Both the position numbers and the translations under genes were made by a program. Shown piece after piece: positions 1-8,560 of a stretch of 55,611 nt of DNA. The stretch comes from Microcaldota archaeon (GTDB taxonomy: Archaea > Micrarchaeota > Micrarchaeia > Anstonellales > Bilamarchaeaceae). The notes under the pieces were generated by a model. That model was given only the letters and a program-made list of their open reading frames with translations, was not told where the DNA came from and did no database searches. The DNA lies in NCBI GenBank assembly GCA_016932815.1, contig JAFGCC010000023.1, positions 1-55,611 on the forward strand, read 5' to 3'. Numbering within the stretch: the stretch's first letter is position 1; each line of letters starts with the position of its first letter.

Positions 1-9
1 GGAGGTCTG

Positions 10-118
10 GGAACCTTCGGTTCCAACTCGCCTCAGAGAGGCGAACCCTCAAACTGTCGTGAGCTTTGCTCACGAGAAGAAACCGGAGGTTTCTCAGAGG
101 GAGGGGGCGCCCCCCTCC
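10..118. repeat. Array of five tandem short hairpins with 3-nt loops
   Basis: Five perfect inverted repeats follow each other. They are at 10-24 (GGAACC, loop TTC), 28-44 (TCGCCTC, loop AGA), 57-75 (TCGTGAGC, loop TTT), 78-94 (AGAAACC, loop GGA) and 100-118 (GGAGGGGG, loop CGC). Each has a 6-8 bp stem and exactly three unpaired bases, and the stems differ in sequence. The gaps between them are 3, 12, 2 and 5 nt. I do not recognise the element. It ends about 50 nt before a lipoprotein gene and may continue beyond the left edge of the window. Confidence 0.8.
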
Positions 119-168
119 GCGGTTCGGAAGGATTGAGGTTTATTACCTTTTGCCCCCAATATCCTTCC

Positions 169-651
169 ATGAACGTGTGGATGGCGGCTGCGCTAGTTAG
201 CCTTATGTTAATTTGCGGATGCATATGCGGTGGCTTGGGCGGGGGAGAACTAATCCCCCACGGAGAAAGCGGAGCCTCGGATTCCGGGCAATCCCCTGAA
301 GAATCCCATATTGATGATGGCGCGGGAGCCGCAGAAGAGCCCCAAGAGCCCGCACAGGAAGCCCCGGAAGAACCAGAGGGGCAGGAGAGTGTGGGGAGCG
401 GGCCCGAAGCCGCGCCCGAAGTTGACTACGCAGAATGCGTTGACACCGACGGGGGAGACGACAAATACACCTTCGGGACGATTAGCAGGGTTACTCATTA
501 CACCGACGGCACATCCGAGGAAGAGGAGCTCTTCTCCGATGAGTGCGTGGGGAACAACATAGTAAAGGAATACGTTTGCCGCGAAGGCGGGCAATACCGC
601 AAAACCGAATGGACCTGCCTGCGATGCGAAAACGGGGCGTGCGTTGAATGA
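169..651 (+). CDS. Putative lipoprotein, unknown function
   Basis: 160 residues. The N-terminus has a hydrophobic segment (about residues 4-16) ending in a lipobox-like LICGC. A Gly-rich stretch and a Glu/Pro/Ala/Gly-rich low-complexity linker follow to about residue 90. The C-terminal 65 residues form a compact domain with six cysteines (YAECVD, SDECVG, YVCREG, TCLRCENGACVE), probably disulfide-bonded outside the cell. ATG 169 is chosen; a TTG at 133 would add 12 residues before the signal, and ATG 181 would still leave a signal. The stop overlaps the NUDIX start (ATGA), so the two genes are co-transcribed. No family was recognised. Confidence 0.7.
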   Translation: MNVWMAAALVSLMLICGCICGGLGGGELIPHGESGASDSGQSPEESHIDDGAGAAEEPQEPAQEAPEEPEGQESVGSGPEAAPEVDYAECVDTDGGDDKYTFGTISRVTHYTDGTSEEEELFSDECVGNNIVKEYVCREGGQYRKTEWTCLRCENGACVE

Positions 652-1043
652 ATGCACCAAAGAAGATACAGGAACTAAACGCTTATTTCGTGCCCATGCA
701 CGAAGGGAAGGTCCTCCTCCTAAAGCGCAGGAAAGGAGAGCTCTGGGAGTTCCCCGGGGGGAAAGTGGAATGGGGGGAAACCCCTGGGGCTGCCGCAAAG
801 AGGGAACTGAAAGAGGAAACCGGGTTAGACGGGGGAAACGCGGAATTTGTGGGAATTACCTCCGCAACTTACGAGAAGGAGGGAAACCAGAAGCACTCAG
901 TCTACATCATTTACAAGGGCACAGTTGGAACCGAGGAAATCTCTCTTGGGCTTGAGCATGAGGATGCGAGGTGGGTTTCGCTTGAGGAAGCGAAGTTCAT
1001 GAAACTCGGGCTAAACTGCGAAGACGTTCCTTTGATGCTTTAG
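648..1043 (+). CDS. NUDIX hydrolase (MutT-like)
   Basis: 131 residues, the length of a single NUDIX domain. The complete NUDIX box Gx5Ex7REUxEExGU is present at residues 38-60 (G38, E44, R52-E53, E56-E57, G59), preceded by WEFPGGK, as in MutT and related nucleotide pyrophosphatases. The family hydrolyses a nucleoside diphosphate linked to another group, using Mg2+ held by the box glutamates. Substrate is not predictable; house-cleaning of oxidised dNTPs is one option. It overlaps the upstream lipoprotein gene by 4 nt. It is cytosolic, with no signal peptide. Confidence 0.9.
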   Translation: MNAPKKIQELNAYFVPMHEGKVLLLKRRKGELWEFPGGKVEWGETPGAAAKRELKEETGLDGGNAEFVGITSATYEKEGNQKHSVYIIYKGTVGTEEISLGLEHEDARWVSLEEAKFMKLGLNCEDVPLML

Positions 1044-1221
1044 GCCCCAAAAGAGGAAGCAGGCTAATTAATCCGGATTGGTTGCACGCTAAGAGATAGA
1101 GGGTGGGCTAGAAGCTAGAATGGAGCCCCCTGCTAATTGCACCTGGATATGGATAAGGCTGGACAAGAGAAAACGAGTAGAAAGAGAAAAGGGATAAAAA
1201 ACGAAAAGGCTTGAGCCCGAT

Positions 1222-1887
1222 TCACTCAAGCTCAAGGTAGAAATAATAGACGTCCGTAAGGCCTGTCGTGGCCGGGAACATCAATTCAAAGTCCACCGCG
1301 TGGCCCTTGTAATCGGTTGCCTGCTGGCTGATGTTCGCGCAGAACGCAAGGTCGGATTCGCCCGGAGTCCCGGTGAATTCCCCTGCACCGAACTGCCAGC
1401 TGCCAAGGGTGGTTGCACCCGTGGTGGTTATCGGCGTGGTTCCGGAAACCGTGAGGACTACGCTGGAGTCCGTAAAGAAGTCCGCAGCCTGGTCGTCACC
1501 AGAAGCAAAACCGAATGCGGTATCCACTTCGGCGCGCGTAGTTGCCGCGAAGCTCGTCCAAGTGGGCGCGGCGTTCTGGCTTACGCAGACTTCACCGAGG
1601 TCGGCGCTGCTTACCGTCCAGGTGTACATGAAGCTCGTGGCTCCAGTTTCACCCAAGACGAGGTTACCGGTAATGTTACCGTATGCACCTGCCCAGCGTG
1701 AGGTACTCGTATTTGTCGAGAGGTCGACGTTGGAAACGTTTCCTCCTTCGGTCGTAATGCTCACGGCTGACTGATTGGTGTTTGTCCATCCCGATTGGGA
1801 CACTTCGCTTCCTGTTGCATTGCCTATTGCGAACGCGGTTCCGCAGAACAGCGCCATAACGGCAATGGCCCATAACAATTTTTTCAT
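1222..1887 (-). CDS. Secreted surface protein with EGGNV-type domain
   Basis: 221 residues from ATG 1887. This start follows a GGTGG ribosome-binding site 7 nt upstream; an in-frame start 12 codons earlier lacks one. The signal peptide is residues 1-21 (MKKLLWA...GTAFA). The mature protein is Ser/Thr/Asn-rich. It carries the motif TEGGNVSNVDLS followed by RWAGAYGNITG, which recurs near the N-terminus of the 752-residue surface protein at 20032-22290. There is no membrane anchor, so it is probably released or bound to the cell surface by assembly. Two cysteines (VCVSQ, FCANIS) could pair. It is monocistronic, with a TATA-like TTTAAAAATTAAA near 1947-1961 on this strand. Confidence 0.75.
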   Translation of the reverse strand: MKKLLWAIAVMALFCGTAFAIGNATGSEVSQSGWTNTNQSAVSITTEGGNVSNVDLSTNTSTSRWAGAYGNITGNLVLGETGATSFMYTWTVSSADLGEVCVSQNAAPTWTSFAATTRAEVDTAFGFASGDDQAADFFTDSSVVLTVSGTTPITTTGATTLGSWQFGAGEFTGTPGESDLAFCANISQQATDYKGHAVDFELMFPATTGLTDVYYFYLELE

Positions 1888-2131
1888 TTTTACACCACCT
1901 TTTGCACAGTTATTGACCCTCATCTACCCGTTACCCCTTTCTCCTGTTTAATTTTTAAACCTTTCCAACCCACCACCGAGGGTGCGACGGGGAAGCGCAC
2001 GGTTGTGTGCAAAAAGAAAGCAGGTGTATTAAGTATCTGCACGTGTAAGACCGGGAAGCCGGGAATACTGGGCATTTCATGCAAAACAATTCAATCCATA
2101 AATTTAAATAGAAACCAGAAGAAAACCACGC

Positions 2132-2950
2132 ATGAGGTCCCTGTTGCTCTTTGTCCTGGTGCTCTCGATGTCTTTTGCGGCATTCACGATTACTGCGATG
2201 GATGTGATAGTGAACGTGAACGAAGATGGGAGCGCAGACATCACGGAGAACATTTACCTATTGATAACTACGGATTACCATATCTCGGTATATACCAACG
2301 GGCTAACCCAGAACGATTTGGCGAGCTGGAACTCGCTAACCGGGCTTAGCGACATTAGGTACCACGTGGACAACCGGGACTTGGACGTGCAGGACGTGGT
2401 GGTGCGCCCGCAGCCCGTATCAAGGTGCAACCCGCTTGCGGACTTGTGCCATGGGGAGCTAAAGATAAGCTACCACGTAGACGCTTATAGGAACAAGGAG
2501 GGGGAGGCGGTAAACGCGACCGGGCTGTTCCTGGCGGATGGCTACAAGCCGCGCACTACGAGGTACACCCTCAACACGCAGGCCCTGGCATTTGAGCAGA
2601 GCGAACTAGGCGACGTGATACTATCCGAAAACCAGAGGCTCACTTTCATTATGCCAGGCAGGGTTACCCTAATTGAGGTTTCCCCGCTCCCGGAGGAGGT
2701 GGAAGCCGCGGACCTCAGGGGGACCAAGGAATTGAGCTGGGAGAACACGGTGCTTGCGCACTTCAAGATAACATTTGAGAGCGAAGAGAGCCTGGACACC
2801 GAAGTCCTGGAGTTTTTCATGGAAACCAGGAACGCGATGACAGGGCTCGTTTCCGGCCCGGAGGGGCCTGCCGTAATCGTGCTTGCGGTAATAATCGTGG
2901 GGGGGTACCTGCATCTGCAGACCAAGGTAAAGAAGGTGGCTAAAAAATGA
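2132..2950 (+). CDS. Membrane-anchored extracellular protein, DUF2207-like start
   Basis: 272 residues. A signal peptide covers residues 1-17 and a single C-terminal transmembrane segment about 247-262 (PAVIVLAVIIVGGYL) is followed by a short Lys-rich tail. Most of the protein is therefore outside, anchored at the C-terminus. The first extracellular strand (MDVIVNVNEDGSADITENI) resembles the opening of DUF2207-type domains, where a membrane-distal beta-domain begins with alternating V/D residues. That match is weak. A TATA box (AATTTAAATAG, about 2098-2108) lies about 27 nt before the ATG, so the mRNA is leaderless. It leads a four-gene operon with pheS. Confidence 0.7.
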   Translation: MRSLLLFVLVLSMSFAAFTITAMDVIVNVNEDGSADITENIYLLITTDYHISVYTNGLTQNDLASWNSLTGLSDIRYHVDNRDLDVQDVVVRPQPVSRCNPLADLCHGELKISYHVDAYRNKEGEAVNATGLFLADGYKPRTTRYTLNTQALAFEQSELGDVILSENQRLTFIMPGRVTLIEVSPLPEEVEAADLRGTKELSWENTVLAHFKITFESEESLDTEVLEFFMETRNAMTGLVSGPEGPAVIVLAVIIVGGYLHLQTKVKKVAKK

Positions 2951-4353
2951 TACTCCACAAGCAGGAAAAGGATTTGCTAAAGCAGCTTGAGAAGAAAGTT
3001 AGCGCGAAAATCGAAGAATTGGAAATGAACAGGGATTCCGCGCGCAGGGCGGCATTCTGGCTTGCCGAGAAGAACCTGGCTTCGGTAAAAGAAGGGGAGA
3101 AGCGCACCTACCAGAGAACGGTTGAGTGCGAAAAGTACGCAAAAGAGGGATTCCCGGAAATCAGGATAATGGAGAAAGTGGGCAGGCCCGTTTCGGAGCT
3201 TGGCGAGGAGGAGAAAATCGGGCTAATCTGGGCCAAGAAGAACAACTGGATAGACATAAAAGAGGGGAAAATAGAAAAGCTGGAAGAGCCCCCTGCGGAA
3301 TATGCCTTGCAGAAGGCGGCACTCGAACCGGAGAAGGCGGCTCCTGAGGAAATCGAGCTCCTAAAAAAGAGGAAGCTTTTGCGCGAGGAAACCGAGAAGG
3401 AATTGCTGGTTTCAATAACGCAGAAGGGAAAGGAGGAGGCGGCAAAGCTGGAAGAAGGCGCAGAGGAGGAGGATTCCTGGGAAATAGGAGAACTAACCGA
3501 CGACGTTATAGCAAGCGGGAAATGGAAGAGCTCAAAGTTCAGGAAATACTCAATTGCGCCCACCAGGGATGCGGCAATAGGGAAGGTGCATCCTATGACC
3601 AGGATGGTGTCCCGGATAAAGCGCGCATTTCGGGACATGGGCTTTGAGGAGATAGAAGGGGGGATGGTTGAGAGCGCATTCTGGAACTTCGATGCATTGT
3701 TCCAGCCGCAGGACCATCCTGCGCGCGAACTAGCTGACACGTTCTATCTGGCAGGGGAGGAGAAAATAGAAGACCGGAAACTCCTTGAGAGGGTAAAAGA
3801 GAGCCACGAGAAAGGATGGAAGTACGAATGGAGCGAAAAAGAGGCTAGGAGGAGGGTGCTGCGCACGCACACTACGGCGCTAAGTGCGAGGCACCTGCAC
3901 ATGCTAAAGGGAAGGGAGGCGAAGAAATATTTTGCCGTGGGCAGGGTGTTCCGCAACGAGGCAACGGACTTCAAGCACCTAGCGGAATTCCACCAGGTAG
4001 AAGGAATAGTCGCCTGGGAGGGCGCAACGTTCAGGGACCTCCTTGGGCTCCTAAAGCAGTTCTACTCCAATTTCGGCTTTGAGAAGATAAGATTCAGGCC
4101 GAGCTACTTCCCATACACAGAGCCCAGCGTGGAAATAGAGGTATTCTTTGAAGAGAAGGGCGAATGGATGGAGCTTGGGGGCGCGGGGGTTTTCAGGCCG
4201 GAGATGACAAAGCCGCTCTGCGATGTTTATCCCGTTCTCGCTTTCGGGCTCAGCCTCGAGAGGCCGATGATGCTTATGGAAGGCTTAAAAGACATACGGG
4301 CGTTCTACAAAAATGACCTTGAGTGGCTCAAAGGCGGCGGAGTGAACAGATGA
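2947..4353 (+). CDS. pheS: Phenylalanyl-tRNA synthetase alpha subunit
   Basis: 468 residues, normal for the archaeal/eukaryotic type. The N-terminal 170 residues are charged and helical with winged-helix-like tRNA-contacting modules. The class II catalytic domain starts near residue 210 (HPMTRMVSRIKRAFRDMGFEE). Visible motifs are FQPQDHPARE (motif 1 region), VFRNEATD...EFHQVEG (motif 2) and GAGVFRPE...GLSLERPMM (motif 3). With PheT it forms the alpha2beta2 enzyme that charges tRNA-Phe. PheT is encoded about 40 kb away (42946-44511), so the usual pheST pair is split. The start overlaps the upstream gene by 4 nt and the stop overlaps the next. Confidence 0.97.
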   Translation: MILHKQEKDLLKQLEKKVSAKIEELEMNRDSARRAAFWLAEKNLASVKEGEKRTYQRTVECEKYAKEGFPEIRIMEKVGRPVSELGEEEKIGLIWAKKNNWIDIKEGKIEKLEEPPAEYALQKAALEPEKAAPEEIELLKKRKLLREETEKELLVSITQKGKEEAAKLEEGAEEEDSWEIGELTDDVIASGKWKSSKFRKYSIAPTRDAAIGKVHPMTRMVSRIKRAFRDMGFEEIEGGMVESAFWNFDALFQPQDHPARELADTFYLAGEEKIEDRKLLERVKESHEKGWKYEWSEKEARRRVLRTHTTALSARHLHMLKGREAKKYFAVGRVFRNEATDFKHLAEFHQVEGIVAWEGATFRDLLGLLKQFYSNFGFEKIRFRPSYFPYTEPSVEIEVFFEEKGEWMELGGAGVFRPEMTKPLCDVYPVLAFGLSLERPMMLMEGLKDIRAFYKNDLEWLKGGGVNR

Positions 4354-6257
4354 TAAAAAGGCTCCTAATCCCCATTGCCCTGGTCGTTTTTGCCGTATTG
4401 ATAGGCACGTTAGTTTATACTGCGCTGGAACTCCCGGAAGAAGGGGGGGATTACGGATACATAGACATACTCTCAAGGGGAAGGGCGGGGGATTACGGAT
4501 ACTACATATACAACGTGAACGGGAGCGGCGAGGCTGACCTGCTAGCATTAAGCGAGGAGCCAAAGAGCAAGATAGTCGTCTTGAGCGAGAGCGGGATAGG
4601 AATGGATTCTTTTAGCGAATTCCTGACCTCGCTAGAAGAGCTAGAAGAATACGGAATGACAATTGAGATAGTGGGCAGGAGCGATGCTAGGAATGTGAGG
4701 GATGCTATATTCATCGTGCCCACCGGGGCGATACCGGACTATGTGCTAGACACCCTGGATGCCACGGGAACCTTCAACACCCTGGTTTATATCGGCAAGA
4801 CCGACCTTAAGATGTCTAGCAGCCTAAGAAAGGACTACTGGTACACGCAGCTTGATGAGGATTCCAAGGAGAACATAATAGTGTGGGAGCACACCCTAGA
4901 CGAATTCATGGACACTCCGGGCATGATGGAGCAGTTCAAGGGCGGGCTCATAAACAACAGCTGGGCAAGCGTGGGGAGCACCCACCGCACCTTTACCAAT
5001 GCGGACGGGGAGGGGGGGATATTCGTTCCGCTAGAAGAGGGCGGCTACCTAAGGCTCGCCTACTCAATTGGGGAGCGCAAGGGGATAGACGACTCCCCTC
5101 TATTGCCCCTTGAGCCTGTGGAGATGGAAACCGACGGGGACGTTTACCCGTGGGAGAGGGCGGCGGTTTCATTCACGCTCGGAAACACTACCGGGAAGGC
5201 ATTCTACACCGTGGAAAAGAACGGGGAAATCCTCCTCTCAGAAGATTTGGGGAGGGTGGGGGTTGAGAAGGCATTCTATTATACTTACGAATTCGAGGAG
5301 CCCGGGGACTACATAGTAAAAGTGTATGATAGCTCCGGAATGCTGGGCTCAACTTATGTGCACGTAAAGGACATTGAAATTACCAGGGAGGGCACCTGGG
5401 ACATAAGGACCGTCTTTGGGATAAAAGTGGACGGGGAGCCGCTAAAGACCGGGGACGTTTACATTTCCGTAAATGGGGCGGAGGAGGAGAGGTACCCGAT
5501 AACAGACGGCACCGTTGCGATACCCGTGAAGCTCCAGGGAGGGCAGAACGTATTCCGGATAAGGTACCTTGAATACAAGGAGGACATAGTCTTTGAGAGG
5601 GAAAAGGAGGGGACGCTTGAAATATACATGAAATACGGGCCGCTCATTGCGGCGTTCCTAGTCGTAGTCTACGTGCTTGCTAGCATGAGGAGGAGGCCGG
5701 TTTATACCCTCAAAATAGAAATGGGGGCACGGAAGGAGCGCAACGTGCTCGAAGTCACTTCCGGCCAGATAATAGAATGCATAAACAATATTGAAGAGAG
5801 GTTCGGATGGGCGAAGGTGCCGGTTACCCTAAGCGAACTGGGATACGAAATACGCAGGCACATAACCGACGGCGCGGACATCTTGGAGGGGGACTTGGAG
5901 ATGATACTGCGCACACTTGAGAAGAAAGGGGTTTTTGAGAGGTACGGGGACTACTACCAGCTTGCGGGGTGGGGGGATGTGCGCAAGACCGTCCTGATGA
6001 GGCAGGTCCGCGACCTCCTGGTAAAAAACGGGGTAAAATTCAGGGAGGGCAAGAGGGGAATGGAGCTTGATTCTTTTACGATATCCGCAGACTACTTTGA
6101 GAGCCCAAAGAAGCTCGTGCTCGTTTTCGATGGGGAGGAGGATTTGCGCAAATTCATGAGGGCGCTCAAGGGGGCAGAGAAGGCCGCACTTGAGATAAAG
6201 AAATCCAACGACCGCGTGGTGCTAACTACAATCGGCCAACTAGAAGAGATATTATGA
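4350..6257 (+). CDS. Large two-TM membrane protein with cytoplasmic C-terminal domain
   Basis: 635 residues from ATG 4350, which overlaps the pheS stop as ATGA; an earlier in-frame start at 4323 would place charged residues before the first membrane segment. TM1 is residues 3-24. Then comes a roughly 415-residue extracellular part that includes an alpha/beta-like region (repeated GDYGY, KSKIVVLSESGIGMDSF) and beta-rich Ig-like sequence (PWERAAVSFTLGNTT). TM2 is near 430-447 (PLIAAFLVVVYVLAS). The last ~185 residues are cytosolic, charged and winged-helix-like (LSELGYEIRRHI...LRTLEKKGVFERYGDYYQL). I do not recognise the family. The topology could pass a surface signal inward, but that is speculation. 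Confidence 0.75.
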   Translation: MIKRLLIPIALVVFAVLIGTLVYTALELPEEGGDYGYIDILSRGRAGDYGYYIYNVNGSGEADLLALSEEPKSKIVVLSESGIGMDSFSEFLTSLEELEEYGMTIEIVGRSDARNVRDAIFIVPTGAIPDYVLDTLDATGTFNTLVYIGKTDLKMSSSLRKDYWYTQLDEDSKENIIVWEHTLDEFMDTPGMMEQFKGGLINNSWASVGSTHRTFTNADGEGGIFVPLEEGGYLRLAYSIGERKGIDDSPLLPLEPVEMETDGDVYPWERAAVSFTLGNTTGKAFYTVEKNGEILLSEDLGRVGVEKAFYYTYEFEEPGDYIVKVYDSSGMLGSTYVHVKDIEITREGTWDIRTVFGIKVDGEPLKTGDVYISVNGAEEERYPITDGTVAIPVKLQGGQNVFRIRYLEYKEDIVFEREKEGTLEIYMKYGPLIAAFLVVVYVLASMRRRPVYTLKIEMGARKERNVLEVTSGQIIECINNIEERFGWAKVPVTLSELGYEIRRHITDGADILEGDLEMILRTLEKKGVFERYGDYYQLAGWGDVRKTVLMRQVRDLLVKNGVKFREGKRGMELDSFTISADYFESPKKLVLVFDGEEDLRKFMRALKGAEKAALEIKKSNDRVVLTTIGQLEEIL

Positions 6258-7564
6258 TGAGGGAAGTTCTCCTGCTCTTGCTCCTAGCATGCGCGGGATA
6301 CTGCGCCGAATGCGAGGCTTACAACGGGAGCGAGTGCGTGCTTTGGAAGGACCCGCCCCTCTCGAATCTCACTTCGCACAATGCGGAAATCGGGGAGAGC
6401 CTGATGGAAAACGACGGGCTGGTTGCGGGAGCGAACCTCACTTTTGAGGCCCCTGCGGCGGTGGACATGAGGGTGCTCTCTGCCTTCCCGATGGTGGACA
6501 ACAGGATTCCGTCCAACGCAACCGGGATTCTCTGGACCTGGGGGGAGGCCAATGCGGATGATTCTATTATCCAGACCGAAGAGGAGGGCTGCACGCACGA
6601 CTACGTTTTTTCTCACCCGGAATACGGGATATACGACTACAATTGGAGTGCGGTCATGTATTTTACCTTTGCGCAGCAGACACGGAGGGTCGTGGTCCTA
6701 AACGAATCCGCCATTGGGGGGGTAATCGTGGAGCCTGAGGCGGTAGTGGAGATTCCCTTTGCGGAATTCGAGCTTGAAGCCGCAAACGGGACCGAGAACC
6801 TGAGTGTCAGGATAGAATGGAGCTTCTATTATGCATATTCATACCTGGACAACCCCGGGGGAACCTGCGAGGGAAGTTCCAGCGTAGTAAACGATTCGAT
6901 AACTATCAGGGGGAACCGGACCATGGAATTCATAGTGGAGGGCGGGGGGCCCGAATTCTTCACCGTGCGCCCGGCCCTGGGCGAGCAGTGGTACCTGAGC
7001 AATCATTTCGACAACTTAATCTTTTCTAGGAAGAGCATATACAAGGCGAGAATCCTAAATGGGAGCGCGAATGCGACTGCTGGGGCGCGCATAAGGAACT
7101 TTACCCTGGTTAGGAGCTCGGAGCAGGGATTGGAGTCCGTCTGGTACATCTTCTCGCACCCTGCGCAGGATTTCGCGGGAGCCGTGATGGGGGGCTATGA
7201 GGGGGCTTATTGGGCGAACCCGCTTGTTGAGAGCGCGTTCCCCTTCTCGCACCTCTACGAGGTTAACCACAGCTACGAGGCGTGGGGGCCGCACCTAATG
7301 GAAATCGAAGTGCGGGATTTCTTCGGTGGGACGTATTCTTATTCTAGGGAGTTGGTGAGCAGGAAGGCCACGCGGGGGGGAATCAGCGAAACCGGCGAAG
7401 AGGCGGGGGGCCCGCTTTTCTACCGCCCCGGAACCGGCGAAGAGGGGTGGGGGGAACTCTCCAGATTCGAGATACCCCCTAGCACGATACTGCTCGTTTT
7501 CCTGATTTTTGCCATCTGGGCGTATGCATACTACCGCAGGGAGCGCAAAAAGGACCAACAATAA
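6254..7564 (+). CDS. Surface protein with C-terminal membrane anchor
   Basis: 436 residues. The signal peptide is residues 1-18 (LLLLLLACAGYCAE). The extracellular part is beta-rich and has many N-x-S/T sequons (NLTS, NLTF, NATG, NGTEN, NDSI, NRTM, NGSAN, NFTL), suggesting N-glycosylation. A transmembrane segment near 413-429 (STILLVFLIFAIWAYAYY) is followed by a Lys/Arg-rich tail. It is the last gene of the operon that begins at 2132 and overlaps the preceding gene by 4 nt (ATGATGA; either ATG 6254 or 6257 may start). No known family was recognised. Confidence 0.7.
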   Translation: MMREVLLLLLLACAGYCAECEAYNGSECVLWKDPPLSNLTSHNAEIGESLMENDGLVAGANLTFEAPAAVDMRVLSAFPMVDNRIPSNATGILWTWGEANADDSIIQTEEEGCTHDYVFSHPEYGIYDYNWSAVMYFTFAQQTRRVVVLNESAIGGVIVEPEAVVEIPFAEFELEAANGTENLSVRIEWSFYYAYSYLDNPGGTCEGSSSVVNDSITIRGNRTMEFIVEGGGPEFFTVRPALGEQWYLSNHFDNLIFSRKSIYKARILNGSANATAGARIRNFTLVRSSEQGLESVWYIFSHPAQDFAGAVMGGYEGAYWANPLVESAFPFSHLYEVNHSYEAWGPHLMEIEVRDFFGGTYSYSRELVSRKATRGGISETGEEAGGPLFYRPGTGEEGWGELSRFEIPPSTILLVFLIFAIWAYAYYRRERKKDQQ

Positions 7565-7641
7565 CCTTTAAATAGATAGATACCCCAAATATTGGAACCT
7601 AAGTATCCTGCTTTTTTCATCAAAAAGCAACAAAACAGGTG
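7565..7641 (+). promoter_or_regulatory. Promoter and structured leader of ribosomal cluster
   Basis: TATA box CCTTTAAATA at 7565-7574. The start codon is 72 nt further on, so this mRNA has a leader of about 45 nt, unlike most genes here. The leader contains a hairpin at 7610-7628 (GCTTTTT, loop TCATC, AAAAAGC) and an AGGTG ribosome-binding site at 7637-7641. A hairpin this close to the ribosome-binding site could be a binding site for feedback control by a ribosomal protein (inference). Confidence 0.6.
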
Positions 7642-7646
7642 AAAAA

Positions 7647-8051
7647 ATGGTTAGAGTATTTGACGTTGATGCAAATGCATTGCTTGCGAAAACCGCCGAG
7701 AAGCTCAAGGCAATGGGCATAAACAAGCCCGAATTCGCCGGAGTGGTCAAGAGCGGGGCACATGCGGAGAGGCCTCCTGAGAGCGAGGACTTCTGGTATG
7801 TGAGGTGCGCCTCCCTCATGAGGCAGGCTTACGTGAACAGCGAAGTCGGAGTGCAGAGGATGAGGAGGCACTATGGGGGCAAGAAGAACAGGGGCGTCCG
7901 CCCGGAAAAGCACGTCCCGGCAGGCGGCTCGGTAATCCGCAAGGCATTCCAGGAGCTTGAGAAAGCAGGGCTCATGGAGAAAGGGAAGGAAGGGAGGAAG
8001 CTTACCGCCAAGGGCAAGTCGCTCTTGGATAAGAGTGCCAGCGAGCTCTGA
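7647..8051 (+). CDS. rps19e: 30S ribosomal protein S19e
   Basis: 134 residues, normal length. Family features include RVFDVDANALL at the start, the basic surface RRHYGGKKNRG (about 71-82) and the C-terminal winged-helix-like FQELEKAGLMEK...GRKLTAKGKSLLD. S19e binds the head of the small subunit and is needed for its maturation. It is the first gene of a typical archaeal cluster, preceded by AGGTG at 7637-7641. Confidence 0.97.
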   Translation: MVRVFDVDANALLAKTAEKLKAMGINKPEFAGVVKSGAHAERPPESEDFWYVRCASLMRQAYVNSEVGVQRMRRHYGGKKNRGVRPEKHVPAGGSVIRKAFQELEKAGLMEKGKEGRKLTAKGKSLLDKSASEL

Positions 8052-8072
8052 ATGGGCCCGGGGGTGTAGCCG

Positions 8073-8369
8073 TTGGACGAGGGGCTTGAAGCCGCAAGGA
8101 AGAAGAAGCTTGATTCCCTCGAAGCGGAAAAGGAAGGGCGCAAAAAAGAGGAGCAGGTAAAAGAGCTCCTCCGAAGGACGTTAGAGGAGGGCGCGTATGC
8201 GCGCCTTATGAACGTGAAGCTGGCAAACGCCCAGCTCTATGCGGTGGCGGCCAACCAGGTGTTTAGCCTCTACCAGAAAGCCGGAAGGAAGATAACGGAA
8301 GCGGAACTCGTTGCGCTCCTAAAAGCGATAAAAGGCAGGGAGCGGGAAACGAAGATTACATTCAAGTGA
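8073..8369 (+). CDS. PDCD5 (TFAR19) family DNA-binding protein
   Basis: 98 residues starting with TTG at 8073; no in-frame ATG precedes the conserved region, and a GGGGGTG ribosome-binding site lies at 8059-8066. The N-terminal third is a charged helix (LEAARKKKLDSLEAEKEGRKKEE). The core three-helix bundle follows: LRRTLEEGAYARLMNVKLANAQLYAVAANQ, then ITEAELVALLKAI. The family (COG2118) binds nucleic acid and occurs in almost all archaea next to S19e and L39e; its precise role is uncertain. The gene lies between rps19e and rpl39e, 21 nt after the former. Confidence 0.93.
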   Translation: MDEGLEAARKKKLDSLEAEKEGRKKEEQVKELLRRTLEEGAYARLMNVKLANAQLYAVAANQVFSLYQKAGRKITEAELVALLKAIKGRERETKITFK

Positions 8370-8394
8370 AGAAAACGAAAAAGAAGTGGTTTCA

Positions 8395-8559
8395 ATGAGC
8401 AAGAATACAACTCCAACTAAGAAGAAGAGGCTTGGGAAGAAGACCAGGCAGAACCGGAGGCTGCCCGTGTTCGTAACCGTCCGCACCGAGAGGAAGGTGC
8501 GCTGGAACAACAGGAGCAGGAACTGGAGGACCGACAAGATCGGCGATGTGGGTGAGTAG
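8395..8559 (+). CDS. rpl39e: 50S ribosomal protein L39e
   Basis: 54 residues, highly basic. Family signature: KKKRLGKKTRQNRRLPVFV, then VRTERKVRWNNRSRNWRTDKIGD. L39e lines the wall of the peptide exit tunnel in archaeal and eukaryotic ribosomes. Start ATG 8395, preceded by GTGGT. The stop (8557-8559) is one base before the L31e start. The order S19e-PDCD5-L39e-L31e-eIF6-LX is a hallmark archaeal cluster. Confidence 0.96.
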   Translation: MSKNTTPTKKKRLGKKTRQNRRLPVFVTVRTERKVRWNNRSRNWRTDKIGDVGE

Positions 8560-8560
8560 A

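Noticed and set aside
1044-1221. RNA gene in the 178-bp gap after the NUDIX gene
   Set aside because: There are loose repeats (CTAATTGCAC-like, CTAGAAGCTAG) and a stem near 1210-1232 over the end of the next gene, but no C/D boxes, no cloverleaf and no promoter.
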